Part shown: positions 9,755 through 18,213 of the stretch, in pieces
Position numbering within the stretch: the stretch's first letter is position 1
Layout of the letters: every line of letters starts with the position of its first letter
Assembly (NCBI RefSeq): GCF_026341515.1
Contig: NZ_JAPEOK010000001.1
Coordinates: forward strand, 8,246,001 to 8,310,000
DNA: 64,000 bases
Origin: Streptomyces sp. NBC_00878
Lineage (GTDB): Bacteria > Actinomycetota > Actinomycetes > Streptomycetales > Streptomycetaceae
Direction: 5' to 3'
Notes under the pieces: generated by a model
What the model saw: only the letters and a program-made list of their open reading frames with translations
The model's database searches: none
Told to the model about the DNA's origin: nothing
Program-made: the position numbers and the translations under genes

Positions 9755-10486
9755 GTGGCGAAACTCAATCAAATCATCGCAGTAGAGAAGGGCATCAAGT
9801 CCAAGTCCCATCAGGACCTGACGGCCGCTCATCACGGGCTGCAGAAGCCTGCCCTGTTGGCCGGAATCTCGCGTACGTATCAGCCCAAGGACGAAGAGGG
9901 TGAGCAGTTGCCGCCCGAGTCGACTCGGGTGCAGGTGCAGGCTGAGGACGTGCTGCGGGACACCGCGGCCACGCTGACCCGGCTGTTCGACGTGACCGCC
10001 ACCAAGGACTGGGCCAACTGCACGGCCCGCGCGGACGTCAAGGTCGACGGGCGGGTGCTCGTTGCCGACGTTCCGGTGTCCTATCTGCTCTTCCTGGAGA
10101 AGCAGCTCACCGATCTCAACACCTTCGTGCGGAAGTTGCCCGTGCTCGACGCCTCCGAGTCGTGGGTCCAGGACCCGTCGACCGACGCGTGGAAGACCGA
10201 GCCGGTCCGGACGCTGCGGACGAAGAAGGTCCCGCGCAACCACGTGAAGGCGGAGGCCACCGAGAAGCATCCGGCGCAGGTCGAGGTGTACTACGAGGAC
10301 ATTCCCGTCGGGTACTGGACCACTGTGAAGTTTTCCGGAGCCCTTCCCGCGCGGCGTGTCAACGAACTGCTTGACCGGGTCGAGAAGGTTCAGCAGGCCG
10401 TCAAGTTCGCCCGGGAAGAGGCGAACGGCGCCGACGTCACCGACCAGCGCGTCGGGGACGTCGTGTTCGGCTACCTGTTCGGGTAG
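9755..10486 (+). CDS. DUF7873-family conserved actinobacterial protein
   Basis: The gene encodes 243 residues from GTG 9755 (VAKLNQIIAVEKG). The sequence matches a highly conserved Streptomyces family that I know as DUF7873, of unknown function. It is soluble and charged, with a central conserved stretch (LFDVTATKDWANC, ADVPVSYLLFLEKQL) and a C-terminal helix (VNELLDRVEKVQQAVKFAREEAN). The in-frame extension to 9632 has Arg-rich, non-conserved composition and overlaps the opposite gene, so I leave it out. A strong hairpin follows the stop by 11 bases. Immediately after it come two tRNA-mimic RNAs on the same strand. That arrangement suggests the protein may act with these RNAs, which is inference only. 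Confidence 0.75.
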   Translation: MAKLNQIIAVEKGIKSKSHQDLTAAHHGLQKPALLAGISRTYQPKDEEGEQLPPESTRVQVQAEDVLRDTAATLTRLFDVTATKDWANCTARADVKVDGRVLVADVPVSYLLFLEKQLTDLNTFVRKLPVLDASESWVQDPSTDAWKTEPVRTLRTKKVPRNHVKAEATEKHPAQVEVYYEDIPVGYWTTVKFSGALPARRVNELLDRVEKVQQAVKFAREEANGADVTDQRVGDVVFGYLFG

Positions 10487-10497
10487 CCTCAGAAACT

Positions 10498-10525
10498 CCC
10501 CGGCCACCAAGAAGGACGGCCGGGG
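10498..10525 (+). terminator. Hairpin behind the DUF7873 gene
   Basis: CCCCGGCC (10498-10505) pairs perfectly with GGCCGGGG (10518-10525) around a 12-base loop. It lies 11 bases after the stop codon. There is no U-tract, as is usual for GC-rich actinobacterial terminators. It may separate the gene from the RNA pair or be a processing point. Confidence 0.5.
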
Positions 10526-10528
10526 TGC

Positions 10529-10727
10529 GCGAGGAGCGCAAGCTGAAACTGAAGCTTGTCGTGACTTCGCGGTTCCAGTGGAGGTTCGAGTCCTCCTCGC
10601 GGCACCAATCCGGCACCTGTATCACCGAGTACAACTCGGTACGAGGTGCCCAACGCGCCGCGGTAGCCCAACTGGCAGAGGCAGACCGCGATCAATCTCA
10701 GACTATTGCTCCAGACTCAGCATTCGC
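10529..10727 (+). ncRNA. YrlA-like Y RNA candidate 1 (circularly permuted tRNA mimic)
   Basis: Read in order, the 3' half of a tRNA precedes its 5' half. T-stem GGAGG/CCTCC (10580-84/10592-96) closes loop TTCGAGT. The 3' acceptor strand TCGCGGC (10597-10603) is followed by encoded ACCA. The 5' acceptor strand GCCGCGG (10657-10663) comes 53 bases later and pairs 7/7 with one G-U. A canonical D-arm with GG in the loop follows (10664-10683). The anticodon stem GACCG/CGGTT extends to 8 bp (10684-91 with 10567-74). It then continues as a broken helix between the RNA's ends: TGA/TCA, GTC/GAC, AGC/GCT, CTG/CAG and GCTGA/TCAGC (10542-46 with 10717-21). The acceptor is closed by a 7+7 bp hairpin (10612-10650). 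This is the layout described for bacterial YrlA RNAs. End points are estimates. Confidence 0.65.
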
Positions 10728-10744
10728 CGCCGATCGCCGGATCG

Positions 10745-10867
10745 ACCGGACTCAGGCTCCGGGCGTCGAAATGCCGGTTCAAGTCCGGCCCGCACAGCTC
10801 GATGCGCGGTGGTCCAAAGGCAGGACGCGGCGACATAACACTGACCTGAGTTCTCAAGCGTGCCGGT
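10745..10867 (+). ncRNA. YrlA-like Y RNA candidate 2 (circularly permuted tRNA mimic)
   Basis: This is a second permuted tRNA fold directly behind the first. T-stem GCCGG/CCGGC (10773-77/10785-89) closes loop TTCAAGT. The 3' acceptor strand CCGCACA (10790-96) and 5' strand TGCGCGG (10803-09) pair 6/7 and are joined by only six bases, with no CCA encoded. The D-arm is GTCC/GGAC (10812-15/10823-26) with GG in its loop. The anticodon stem CGTCG/CGGCG (10764-68/10828-32) pairs 5/5 with one G-U. An outer helix ACTCAGG/CCTGAGT (10750-56/10845-51) is perfect, and ACCGG/CCGGT (10745-49/10863-67) can extend it. The acceptor mismatch makes this copy slightly weaker. Ends are estimates. Confidence 0.55.
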
Positions 10868-11210
10868 GTGCGACATGGGTGGCATCACAGGGCTCGGGGG
10901 CCGGCTACGCCTCCGGGCCCGCTCCCGTTTGCGCGGACAGTTGGATGAGATCCGCTCGTGGGAGCCGTTCACCGACGCCGTCCCCGTCGCGGGAGCTGCC
11001 CTCCGACGCCGCCCCGTCGCGGAGGCCGTTCACCGACGCCGCCCCCGATTGCGTACATAAAGAACGCGGCCATCGCGACAATCGTCACAGCCCCGAAACG
11101 CATGGACCCCATACCCTCCAGGAACCCGACCTACCGTAAACACCACCGCCCAGGCCGACGTCGCCCGAAGGCATGCCACCCGCAATCGCCCTCGTCCCGA
11201 CAGGAGCCCC
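10868..11210. other. Intergenic stretch with a short direct repeat
   Basis: I see no gene here. A 16-base phrase (CCGTTCACCGACGCCG) occurs twice around 10967 and 11025 with related CGTCGCGGxGG phrases between, giving a locally repetitive stretch. The remainder is the 5' region of the FUSC gene. A promoter is expected but I cannot assign one. Confidence 0.4.
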
Positions 11211-13172
11211 GTGCCCGTGCCGCGACCCTTCTCCGCTGTGTCCGTCGCCCTTCCGCCCTGGCTCGCGCATGCGCTGCGTGCGCAAAGGGGGCCCGTGCCG
11301 TGGAACGCCGTCGTCCGCGGAGCGCTCTCCGCCGGGCCGCTGTTGCTCGTGGCCGTTCTCGTCGGGCGGGAATCCGTCGGTGTCATGGCCGCCCTCGGTG
11401 CCATGTTCGCCGGGATCAACGACCGGCCCGGAAGCCGCCGGGCCGCCGTGCACTGGGTGGGGGTGCCCGCGCTGGCAGGAGCCGCGGGACTGGTCGTCGG
11501 TACGTACGCGGGGGAGGGGTTCGGTGCCGTCCCGCTGACCCTCGTACTCACCGGGCTCGGGCTGCTCGCCGGGGCCGTGAGCGCCGCCGGGACCGTCGCC
11601 TCGGGGGCCGGGACGCAGTTGCTCGTCGCCGCGGCCATCGGGGCCGGGATGCCACTGCCCGACCCCGGGTGGCAGCGGGCGCTGTTCTTCCTGGCCGGAG
11701 CCGGCTGGCTGATCGTGCTGCGGCTGGTGCTGCCCACGCCCGGTGCCCTCGCCCAGGACTTCCGGTTCGACGGGGAGCGGGTGGCCGTCGCGAAGGTGTA
11801 CGACGCCATCGCCGAGCTGCTCTCCGGGGTCGGCGGAGCCGAGGCCGGGGCCCGGCGGGCCGCGCTCACCGCCGCGCTCGACCACGCGCAGGACGCGCTC
11901 GCGGGGCCGCGGCTGCGGCGGTACGCCAGTTCCTCCGCCGAGCGGCGACTGCGGGCGCAGTACGCCGCCGCGCTGCCGCTCGCCGAGGCCGCGACCGCGC
12001 TGGCCTGGGCCGGAGACGCGCTGCCCGCCCGTACGGCTCAGGGCCCGCGGCGGCTCGCCGTCGCCGTACGGACCGGGGAGCCCTCCGGGCCGCTGCCCGC
12101 ACCCGCACGGTCCGTACCCGGACTGCGCGCCCTCGACGACGCACTCCTGCATGCCGCCGAGACCTTCGACCGCGGCGGCAGGAAGACCGACGGCGGTAGC
12201 CCCGACGGCAAGCAGGCCGACGGCAGTAGCCCCGGCCGCAAGAAGGCCGACGCCAACCCCCTCGACCGCGGCGCCGAGCAGACCGCACACAAGGGCCTGC
12301 ACATACGGCCCCTCCGCGCCAAGGCCTTCCTGCGGACCGTCACCGGCACCGGCGGACGCGAGTACGGCTTCCGCGTCGCCCTCTGCTACGGCGCCGGCGT
12401 GGCCGTCGCCCAGGCCCTGCACCACGTGCACTGGTACTGGCTGCCGGTCACCGCCGTCTTCCTCGTGAAGCCGGACCTCGGACCGCTCGTCTCACGCGTA
12501 CTGAACCGGGCGGCGGGCACCGTCCTCGGCGCCCTCGTCTTCGCCGGGTTCGCGGCCGTACTGCCCCGGCCGGAAGGGCTCGTGGCGCTCGTGGCGCTCA
12601 GCGGTGCCCTGATCCCCGTCGCCACCCGGCACTTCGCCGCGCAGACCGCCGTCGTCACCGTCCTCGTGCTCGCCCTCGTCATGGTCGGCGGGGAGCCGGA
12701 AGCCTCCTGGAGCCGTATCGGCGAGACGCTGCTGGCCTGCGCGATCGTGCTGATCGTCGGGCATCTGCCGGTTCCGGGACAGCGCGGCGGGAACGTGCGG
12801 GCCCGGCTCACCGCCGCCACCGACGCCGCCCACGCCTATCTCACCCACGTACTGAGCGGCGCCGACGACCGGGCCGCCCGCTGGGCGCTCCGCCGCGAGG
12901 CTTACCGGAGGCTGGCCGAGGCCCGCGCCGCGATCGACCGTGCCTCCGCCGAACTGCCCACCCTGGCCCGGCACACGGAAGGCACCGGCGAGGTCGCCGC
13001 CACCCTCGAACGCCTCGTCGACACCACCACCGCCTGCGCCGTCCACCTCGACGACACGGGACGGCTCACCCCGCGGCACACCGAGCGCCTCGCCACCCTC
13101 CTCGACGAACTCGTGGAGCAGCGCGAGCGCGCCGGGCTCGCGGATCCCCCGGCCGACCTCCTCAGCGCCTGA
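11211..13172 (+). CDS. FUSC-family inner-membrane transporter-like protein
   Basis: The 653-residue protein has two blocks of membrane helices, each followed by a helical cytoplasmic region, as in FUSC/aromatic acid exporter family proteins. The first block spans about residues 30-185 (GALSAGPLLLVAVLV, GVMAALGAMFAGI, LFFLAGAGWLIVLRLVLP). The second spans about 390-530 (YGAGVAVAQALHHVHWYWLPVTAVFLVKPDLG, LGALVFAGFAAVLPRP). The VKPD motif in the second block is typical. A hydrophilic linker at about 320-355 is built of imperfect repeats (KTDGGSPDGKQADGSSPGRKKAD) and looks like slippage-driven expansion. It would export small aromatic or hydrophobic compounds, but the substrate cannot be read from sequence. 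Start GTG 11211 is the first plausible one. The gene stands alone. Confidence 0.85.
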   Translation: MPVPRPFSAVSVALPPWLAHALRAQRGPVPWNAVVRGALSAGPLLLVAVLVGRESVGVMAALGAMFAGINDRPGSRRAAVHWVGVPALAGAAGLVVGTYAGEGFGAVPLTLVLTGLGLLAGAVSAAGTVASGAGTQLLVAAAIGAGMPLPDPGWQRALFFLAGAGWLIVLRLVLPTPGALAQDFRFDGERVAVAKVYDAIAELLSGVGGAEAGARRAALTAALDHAQDALAGPRLRRYASSSAERRLRAQYAAALPLAEAATALAWAGDALPARTAQGPRRLAVAVRTGEPSGPLPAPARSVPGLRALDDALLHAAETFDRGGRKTDGGSPDGKQADGSSPGRKKADANPLDRGAEQTAHKGLHIRPLRAKAFLRTVTGTGGREYGFRVALCYGAGVAVAQALHHVHWYWLPVTAVFLVKPDLGPLVSRVLNRAAGTVLGALVFAGFAAVLPRPEGLVALVALSGALIPVATRHFAAQTAVVTVLVLALVMVGGEPEASWSRIGETLLACAIVLIVGHLPVPGQRGGNVRARLTAATDAAHAYLTHVLSGADDRAARWALRREAYRRLAEARAAIDRASAELPTLARHTEGTGEVAATLERLVDTTTACAVHLDDTGRLTPRHTERLATLLDELVEQRERAGLADPPADLLSA

Positions 13173-13241
13173 GCGGCGAACTCCACCAGGCTCGGGCAGG
13201 CTCGGGCTCGCCTGAAGCCTCAGGCGTCAGGCGTCAGCCCG

Positions 13242-13297
13242 CAGCCCTCATGCCGCAGCCCTCATGCCTCAGCCCTCATGCCTCAGGCCCTATGCCT
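13242..13297. repeat. 14-bp tandem repeat, four units
   Basis: The unit CAGCCCTCATGCCT occurs four times head to tail (13242-13255, 13256-13269, 13270-13283, 13284-13297), the last copy with changes. It ends at the stop codon of the nuclease gene that follows. Confidence 0.85.
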
Positions 13298-14247
13298 CAC
13301 GGCTCTATCCGCGCCCACACCGGCGCATGGTCCGACCCCGCCGCGTCCCGCCGCTTTCCCGGGTCCTCGTCGATCGACGGGAGCGGCGTCTCCTGGACCG
13401 GTGTCCCCGTCCCTGCCTCGGTGACATGGTCGAGCAGCAGACGGCTGACCAGTATGTGGTCGATCAGTTCGGGACGCCCCGCGTGGACGCGGGAGAAGCG
13501 CTGCTTCTCCGGGATGAGCGGCGCGATGTTCCAGAGCCGCGCCGCGTCGCCCTTGTCGGGTCGTTCGAAGCCCGCCGTGCCGATCTCGGAACCGTCCGGG
13601 CCTTGCGGGATCTGGGTCGTGGCGGCCGTGACCTCGTCGTTGAGGTCGCCGAGCACGGCCACGTTCCGTTCCTTGCCCTTGCCTTCGAGGAGGCCGTCCG
13701 CGACGGTCCGCAGTGTGGTGGCCTCGGCGGCCCGCCGGAACAGGGCGTACGCGCCGTAGCGGGCCCGCTCACCCTCGTCCCGCGGCTGGAACCGCTTGCC
13801 CGGGTACGTCAGCAGCTTCGACTTGAGATGGCAGACCGCCACGGTCAGGGTCGTTCCCCGCACGGTTATCTCCGCGGTCAGGATGCCGCGGCCCGTCCGG
13901 GAGACCGGCTCACTGTCGTCGTCGCTCTGAACGGCTCGCAGCGGTTCGGGGAAGGCGTTCGTGTCGGTGATCTTCCGTGGTTTCGGGCGGCTGAGGAAGC
14001 CGACCCTGATGCCGCGGCTGTCCGGGTGCTCCGAGAGCGCGATGTGCCAGTCGCCGTCCAGCATCTCGGCCAGGTCCTCCAACGCCTCGGGATCGCCGAC
14101 CTCCTGCACGCCGAGCAGCGTGGGATCGAGCTCCGTGACGACCGACGCCAGGGCGGACAGCTTCGCCTTGTACGCGTCCTCGTCGCGCGGCCCGAAGTCG
14201 CCGCCGGGCCGGTACAGATTCTCCAGGTTCCAGGTGCCAAGGAGCAT
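13297..14247 (-). CDS. Endonuclease/exonuclease/phosphatase family protein
   Basis: The 316-residue protein contains the ordered motifs of the EEP fold: GTWNLENL at residues 4-11, GVQEVGD (catalytic Glu) near 47, CHLKSKLL near 135, LGDLNDE near 198, and the C-terminal SDHAPVWARI with catalytic Asp-His. These residues bind a divalent metal and cleave phosphodiester or phosphomonoester bonds. There is no signal peptide, so a cytoplasmic nuclease or phosphatase is most likely. The actual substrate is unknown. The start ATG 14247 directly precedes the first motif. It is divergent from the amidohydrolase gene and ends inside the tandem repeat array at 13242-13297. Confidence 0.88.
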   Translation of the reverse strand: MLLGTWNLENLYRPGGDFGPRDEDAYKAKLSALASVVTELDPTLLGVQEVGDPEALEDLAEMLDGDWHIALSEHPDSRGIRVGFLSRPKPRKITDTNAFPEPLRAVQSDDDSEPVSRTGRGILTAEITVRGTTLTVAVCHLKSKLLTYPGKRFQPRDEGERARYGAYALFRRAAEATTLRTVADGLLEGKGKERNVAVLGDLNDEVTAATTQIPQGPDGSEIGTAGFERPDKGDAARLWNIAPLIPEKQRFSRVHAGRPELIDHILVSRLLLDHVTEAGTGTPVQETPLPSIDEDPGKRRDAAGSDHAPVWARIEP

Positions 14248-14391
14248 GCCGGGCTCCTTCCCGGACGCGCCTTCCAGGGCCCGCCCGTCGAATGGTGAGG
14301 CCAGCGTGCGCGCGAAACCGCCGGGGCGACAGGGCGGGAACAGGATGCGCGGTTCACGTCACTCGACGGCACGATCCCGTCGTACCGTGGC

Positions 14392-15894
14392 GTGATGACC
14401 TCGCCCGAGCCCACGCCCGACGCGACGCCCAACGCCTCTGCTGATGATCGGGCCAACTCGCCCGGCACAAAAGCCCCGGCCGATCTCATTATCACCCGGT
14501 GCACCGCCCTGGTGCACGACGATCACGAACAGATCGGCTTCGTCGAGGACGCCACCATCGTCGTACGGGCCGGCCGCATCGAGACGATCACCACCGGCCC
14601 CGTGGACCTCTCCGCCGTAGGTCTCTCCGCCGTCGACCACCCCGCCCCGGGTCTCCCCGCCCTCGGTCTCCCCGCCCCCGGTCTCCCCGGTCACCCCGCC
14701 GTCGAGCACATCGACGCGCGTGGACAGGTCGCGATGCCCGGCCTCGTCAACTGCCATACGCACGCCCCGATGGTCACCCTGCGCGGCATCGCGGAGGACC
14801 TGCCCATCGAGGAGTGGTTCAACGGCTTCGCCTGGCCCATCGAGTCCAACCTCCAGGAGAAGGACGTGGAGTTGGGCGCGCGGCTCGCCTGCGCCGAGAT
14901 GATCCGGGGCGGCGTCACCTGCTTCGCGGACCACTACTTCTCGATGGACACCGTCGCAGCCGTGACCGCCGAGAGCGGGCTGCGCGCCAACCTCGGACAG
15001 GCCTTCTTCTCCTCCCAGGGCGCCGAAGGACGCGAGCAGTCGCTGGACTTCGCCCTCCGCCACCGCGGCACCGCCGACGGCCGCATCACCACGTCACTCG
15101 CCCCGCACGCGCCGTACACCGTCGAGGACGCCGACCTCGCCGCCACCGCCCGACTCGCGCGGGAACACGGCCTGTTGGTGCACATCCACGCCTCCGAGAA
15201 CCGCAACCAGGCCGACACCAGCCTCGCCCGCCACGGCCGCACACCCATCGAGGTGCTGGCCGACACCGGGCTCCTCGACACCGACCTGCTCATCGCGCAC
15301 GGCACCGGCATCATGGAACGCGACCTGCCCGTACTCGCCCGCGCCACGGGCCGGATCGCCGTGGCCAGCGCGCCCCGGGGCTACCTCAAGTTCGCCTGGC
15401 CCACCACCACTCCGGTACGCGCACTGCGCGAGCTCGGCATCCCCGTGGGCCTCGCCACGGACGGGGCCGCCTCCAACAGCTCCCTGGACGTGTGGGAGTC
15501 CATGGCGCTCACCGCGCTGGTGCAGAAGTTCACCGAGGGCGACCCGCGCTGGCTGACCTCCCGTCAGGCCCTGCACCACGCCACGCTCCAGAGCGCGCGG
15601 GCCGTCGGACTCGGCCAGGAGATCGGCAGTCTCGCGCCGGGCCGCAGGGCCGACATCATCCTCGTCGACGTGAGTGGCCCGCACACCCAGCCCGTGCACG
15701 ACCTCGCGGCCACCCTTGTGCACAGCGCCCGCGCCGGCGACGTACGCACGACGATCGTCGACGGGCGGGTGATCATGCGCGAGCGCGAGCTGCTCACACT
15801 CGATGTGCCGGGAACCGTGCGGGAGATGAACGAACGGATGCCCGCCCTGATCGACCGGAGCCACGGCAAACGGATCCAGGACTACGACACGTGA
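14392..15894 (+). CDS. Amidohydrolase-family metal-dependent deaminase/hydrolase
   Basis: The 500-residue protein belongs to the amidohydrolase superfamily, in the branch that includes S-adenosylhomocysteine/methylthioadenosine deaminases and AtzB/TrzN-type enzymes. The metal motif NCHTH is at about 120-124, LVHIHASE near 260, AHGTG near 298 and TDGAASNSS near 360. These are the expected His and Asp ligands and the substrate pocket. The N-terminal beta-sandwich carries an insertion of repeated GLPA/GLPG units at about 74-100, which is unusual and probably arose by tandem duplication. The N-terminal 25 residues are low-complexity, so the true start could be slightly downstream. It most likely acts on a purine or nucleoside-like compound in the cytoplasm. 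The exact substrate is unknown. Confidence 0.82.
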   Translation: MMTSPEPTPDATPNASADDRANSPGTKAPADLIITRCTALVHDDHEQIGFVEDATIVVRAGRIETITTGPVDLSAVGLSAVDHPAPGLPALGLPAPGLPGHPAVEHIDARGQVAMPGLVNCHTHAPMVTLRGIAEDLPIEEWFNGFAWPIESNLQEKDVELGARLACAEMIRGGVTCFADHYFSMDTVAAVTAESGLRANLGQAFFSSQGAEGREQSLDFALRHRGTADGRITTSLAPHAPYTVEDADLAATARLAREHGLLVHIHASENRNQADTSLARHGRTPIEVLADTGLLDTDLLIAHGTGIMERDLPVLARATGRIAVASAPRGYLKFAWPTTTPVRALRELGIPVGLATDGAASNSSLDVWESMALTALVQKFTEGDPRWLTSRQALHHATLQSARAVGLGQEIGSLAPGRRADIILVDVSGPHTQPVHDLAATLVHSARAGDVRTTIVDGRVIMRERELLTLDVPGTVREMNERMPALIDRSHGKRIQDYDT

Positions 15895-15904
15895 GCGCTC
15901 CGCT

Positions 15905-15944
15905 GGGTGTGCGGGTGTGCGGGTGTGCGGGTGTGCGGGTATGC
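15905..15944. repeat. 8-bp tandem repeat, five units
   Basis: The unit GGGTGTGC is repeated four times exactly and a fifth time with one change (GGGTATGC). It lies ten bases after the amidohydrolase stop and before the P450 gene. Confidence 0.9.
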
Positions 15945-16044
15945 GGTTCGTTTTGCTGCGGGCCGGTGGGGGCTCGTCGCGCCCCGCGGCGGAGCCGCAA
16001 ATGTCCCAGCCCCGCGCCCCTTGAAGGGCGCTTAGGGTGGTCCC

Positions 16045-17232
16045 ATGTCCACTGACCAGGACCTCCTCACCCGTGACCTCCTCACCGACCCGTACGCCGT
16101 CTACGACCGGCTGCGCGACACCGCCCCCGTGCACCGCGTCGTCGGCCCCGACGGCAGCCCGGCCTGGCTGGTCACGCGCTACGGCGACGTACGCGAGGCC
16201 CTGGCGAACCCGCTCCTCTCGCTGGACAAGAGGCATGCGCTGCCCGGCGGGTACAAGGGCTTTGCCCTGCCGCCCGCCCTGGACGCGAACCTCCTCAACA
16301 TGGACCCGCCCGACCACACCCGCATCCGCCGCCTGGTCGGACGGGCCTTCACACCGCGCCGCGTCGAGCAACTGCGTGCCCCTGTCAGGCGGACCGCCGA
16401 CCGTCTCCTCGACGCGCTGGGCCCGCAGGGCAGCGCGGACCTGATCGCCGCCTACGCCGCGCCGCTGCCGGTCACCGTCATCTGCGACCTGCTCGGCGTG
16501 CCGGACGAGCACCGCCGCGACTTCCGGACCTGGACCGACGTGCTCGTTGCACCGGACCCGGCCAGGCCGCAGGCCGCCAAGGAAGCCGTCGTGGCGATGC
16601 TCGGCTTCTTCACCCAACTCCTCGCGGACAAGCGGAAAGAGCCCGCCGACGACCTGCTCTCCGACCTCATCGCGGCCAGGGACGAGGGCGACCGGCTCAG
16701 CGAGGACGAGCTGATGTCACTCGCCTTCCTCATCCTCTTCGCGGGATACGAGAACACGGTGCAGCTCATCGGCACCGCGGTCCTCGCGCTGCTCCAACAC
16801 CCCGACCAACTGGCCGCTCTGCGCGCGGACCCCAGCCAACTCCCCGCCGCCATCGAGGAGTTCGCCCGCTACGACGGACCCGCCCTGCTCGCCATCCGCC
16901 GCTTCCCTGTGGAGGACGTGACGATCGGCGACGTCACCGTCCCGGCGGGCGAGACGGTCCTGCTGTCTCTGGCCGCGGCCAACCGTGACCCCCGCCGCTT
17001 CCCGGACGCCGACCGGTTCGACCTCGGCCGCGATACCGCCGGACACCTCGCGCTCGGCCACGGCATCCACTACTGCGTGGGCGCACCGCTGGCCCGCCTG
17101 GAGACACGGATCGCCCTGACCGCCCTCCTGGAACGCCTCCCCAACCTTCAACTCGACGGCGACCCGGGCGACCTACGGTGGCGACCGTCCCTCCGCGCCA
17201 GAGGCCTGCTCACGCTTCCGGTGACGTACTGA
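16045..17232 (+). CDS. Cytochrome P450 (actinobacterial, CYP107-like)
   Basis: The 395-residue length is typical for a soluble bacterial P450. The heme-binding region GHGIHYCVGAPLARLE near residues 340-355 holds the axial cysteine. The I-helix reads FAGYENT near 236-242, where many P450s have AGxDTT; Glu-Asn here is a common actinobacterial variant. The K-helix region EEFARY and the MDPPDHTRIRRLVGRAFTPR motif near 89-108 are also typical. It needs a ferredoxin and reductase, and neither is encoded nearby. The gene is preceded by a spacer holding repeats and a GC hairpin and is followed after 86 bases by a DUF899 gene on the same strand. Natural-product or detoxification oxidation is likely, substrate unknown. 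Confidence 0.92.
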   Translation: MSTDQDLLTRDLLTDPYAVYDRLRDTAPVHRVVGPDGSPAWLVTRYGDVREALANPLLSLDKRHALPGGYKGFALPPALDANLLNMDPPDHTRIRRLVGRAFTPRRVEQLRAPVRRTADRLLDALGPQGSADLIAAYAAPLPVTVICDLLGVPDEHRRDFRTWTDVLVAPDPARPQAAKEAVVAMLGFFTQLLADKRKEPADDLLSDLIAARDEGDRLSEDELMSLAFLILFAGYENTVQLIGTAVLALLQHPDQLAALRADPSQLPAAIEEFARYDGPALLAIRRFPVEDVTIGDVTVPAGETVLLSLAAANRDPRRFPDADRFDLGRDTAGHLALGHGIHYCVGAPLARLETRIALTALLERLPNLQLDGDPGDLRWRPSLRARGLLTLPVTY

Positions 17233-17318
17233 AGAAAAAGAACTTCCGCACCCCACCGATGAGTTCCGCCCCTCCCTCCGGTCCACCCCAGGGAAGGCAC
17301 CGCACCGAAGGAGGGGCA

Positions 17319-18077
17319 ATGACGCTTCCGCGGATCGTGTCGCGCGACGAGTGGCGCGCCGCGCGTGAGGAACTGCTGGTCAGGGAGAAGGCGGCGACCC
17401 GCGCGCGTGACGCGCTGAACGCCGAGCGGCGACGACTGCCGATGGTCGAGATCGACAAGGAGTACGTGTTCGAGGGCGGGGACGGCAAGGCGACGCTGTT
17501 CGACCTCTTCGAAGGGCGGCATCAACTCGTCGTCTACCACTTCATGTTCGCGCCGGAGTGGGACGCGGGCTGCCGCAGCTGCTCGGGTTTCGTCGACCAG
17601 ATCGGACACCTCGCGCATCTGCGCGCGCGGGGCACCGAGTTCGCGGTGGTGTCCGGGGCGCCGTATACGAAGATCCTGCCCTTCAAGGCGCGGATGGGTT
17701 GGACGGTGCCCTGGTACTCGGCGTACGGGAGCGACTTCAACCACGACTTCCAGGTGTCGATCGCAGGCGACGTCGGCGACACGGGCGATGACGGCGATGA
17801 GGGCGATGAGGGCGATGAGGGCGTCGACAGTGGGGACGGCGGGGAGTCCTACGAGCGGCCGGGGATCAGCTGTTTCCTCCGCGACCGTGAGCGGATCTTC
17901 CACACCTACTCGACGTACGAGCGCGGACTCGACGGACTCGGCTCCACCACGAGTCTCCTGGACCTCACCGCCCTCGGCCGACAGGAGGAGTGGGAGCAGC
18001 CCGAGGGACGCGCGTCGGTGCTGGGCGCACCCGCGGGCAGCGAGCGCGTCCGGTACCACGACGAGTACGAGGACTGA
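17319..18077 (+). CDS. DUF899 family thioredoxin-like protein
   Basis: The 252-residue protein has the DUF899 signature: an N-terminal helix region (SRDEWRAAREELLVREKAATRARD), the block RRRLPMVEIDKEYVFEG, then VVYHFMFAPEWDAGCRSCSGF with a CxxC-like pair (CRSC), and a C-terminal TYERGLDGL. The family has a thioredoxin fold and no settled function. ATG 17319 is chosen over an upstream in-frame start because it follows a strong GAAGGAGGGG ribosome-binding site. Residues about 150-176 form an acidic low-complexity insert (GD and GDEG repeats), encoded by a short GGCGATGAG repeat. Confidence 0.85.
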   Translation: MTLPRIVSRDEWRAAREELLVREKAATRARDALNAERRRLPMVEIDKEYVFEGGDGKATLFDLFEGRHQLVVYHFMFAPEWDAGCRSCSGFVDQIGHLAHLRARGTEFAVVSGAPYTKILPFKARMGWTVPWYSAYGSDFNHDFQVSIAGDVGDTGDDGDEGDEGDEGVDSGDGGESYERPGISCFLRDRERIFHTYSTYERGLDGLGSTTSLLDLTALGRQEEWEQPEGRASVLGAPAGSERVRYHDEYED

Positions 18078-18213
18078 AGGCCCGTACTCGGTCCGATGTG
18101 TGATGAGCGCGTGTCAGCTACGTCTCAGTAACGTCATTTCGCGAGACGTTCACCCCATGATTGGCGTTTAACTCTTCAAGGGCTGCCAAGAGGACAGCGC
18201 TACATGGAGGTGC

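Noticed and set aside
10518..10607. Ordinary tRNA ending in CCA at 10607 with its 5' end at 10518
   Set aside because: GCCGGGG there is one arm of the hairpin behind the DUF7873 gene. The D-arm would lack GG, the anticodon loop would have eight bases and the acceptor has a mismatch. The permuted reading is better in every stem.
10529..10867. tmRNA (ssrA), including the two-piece form
   Set aside because: Both folds have complete D-arms and no tag-reading frame or pseudoknots were seen. The chromosomal ssrA has a different tRNA-like part.
11085..12431. Long minus-strand frame opposite the FUSC gene
   Set aside because: Gly/Arg/Pro-rich mirror frame; the plus strand has a clear membrane protein.
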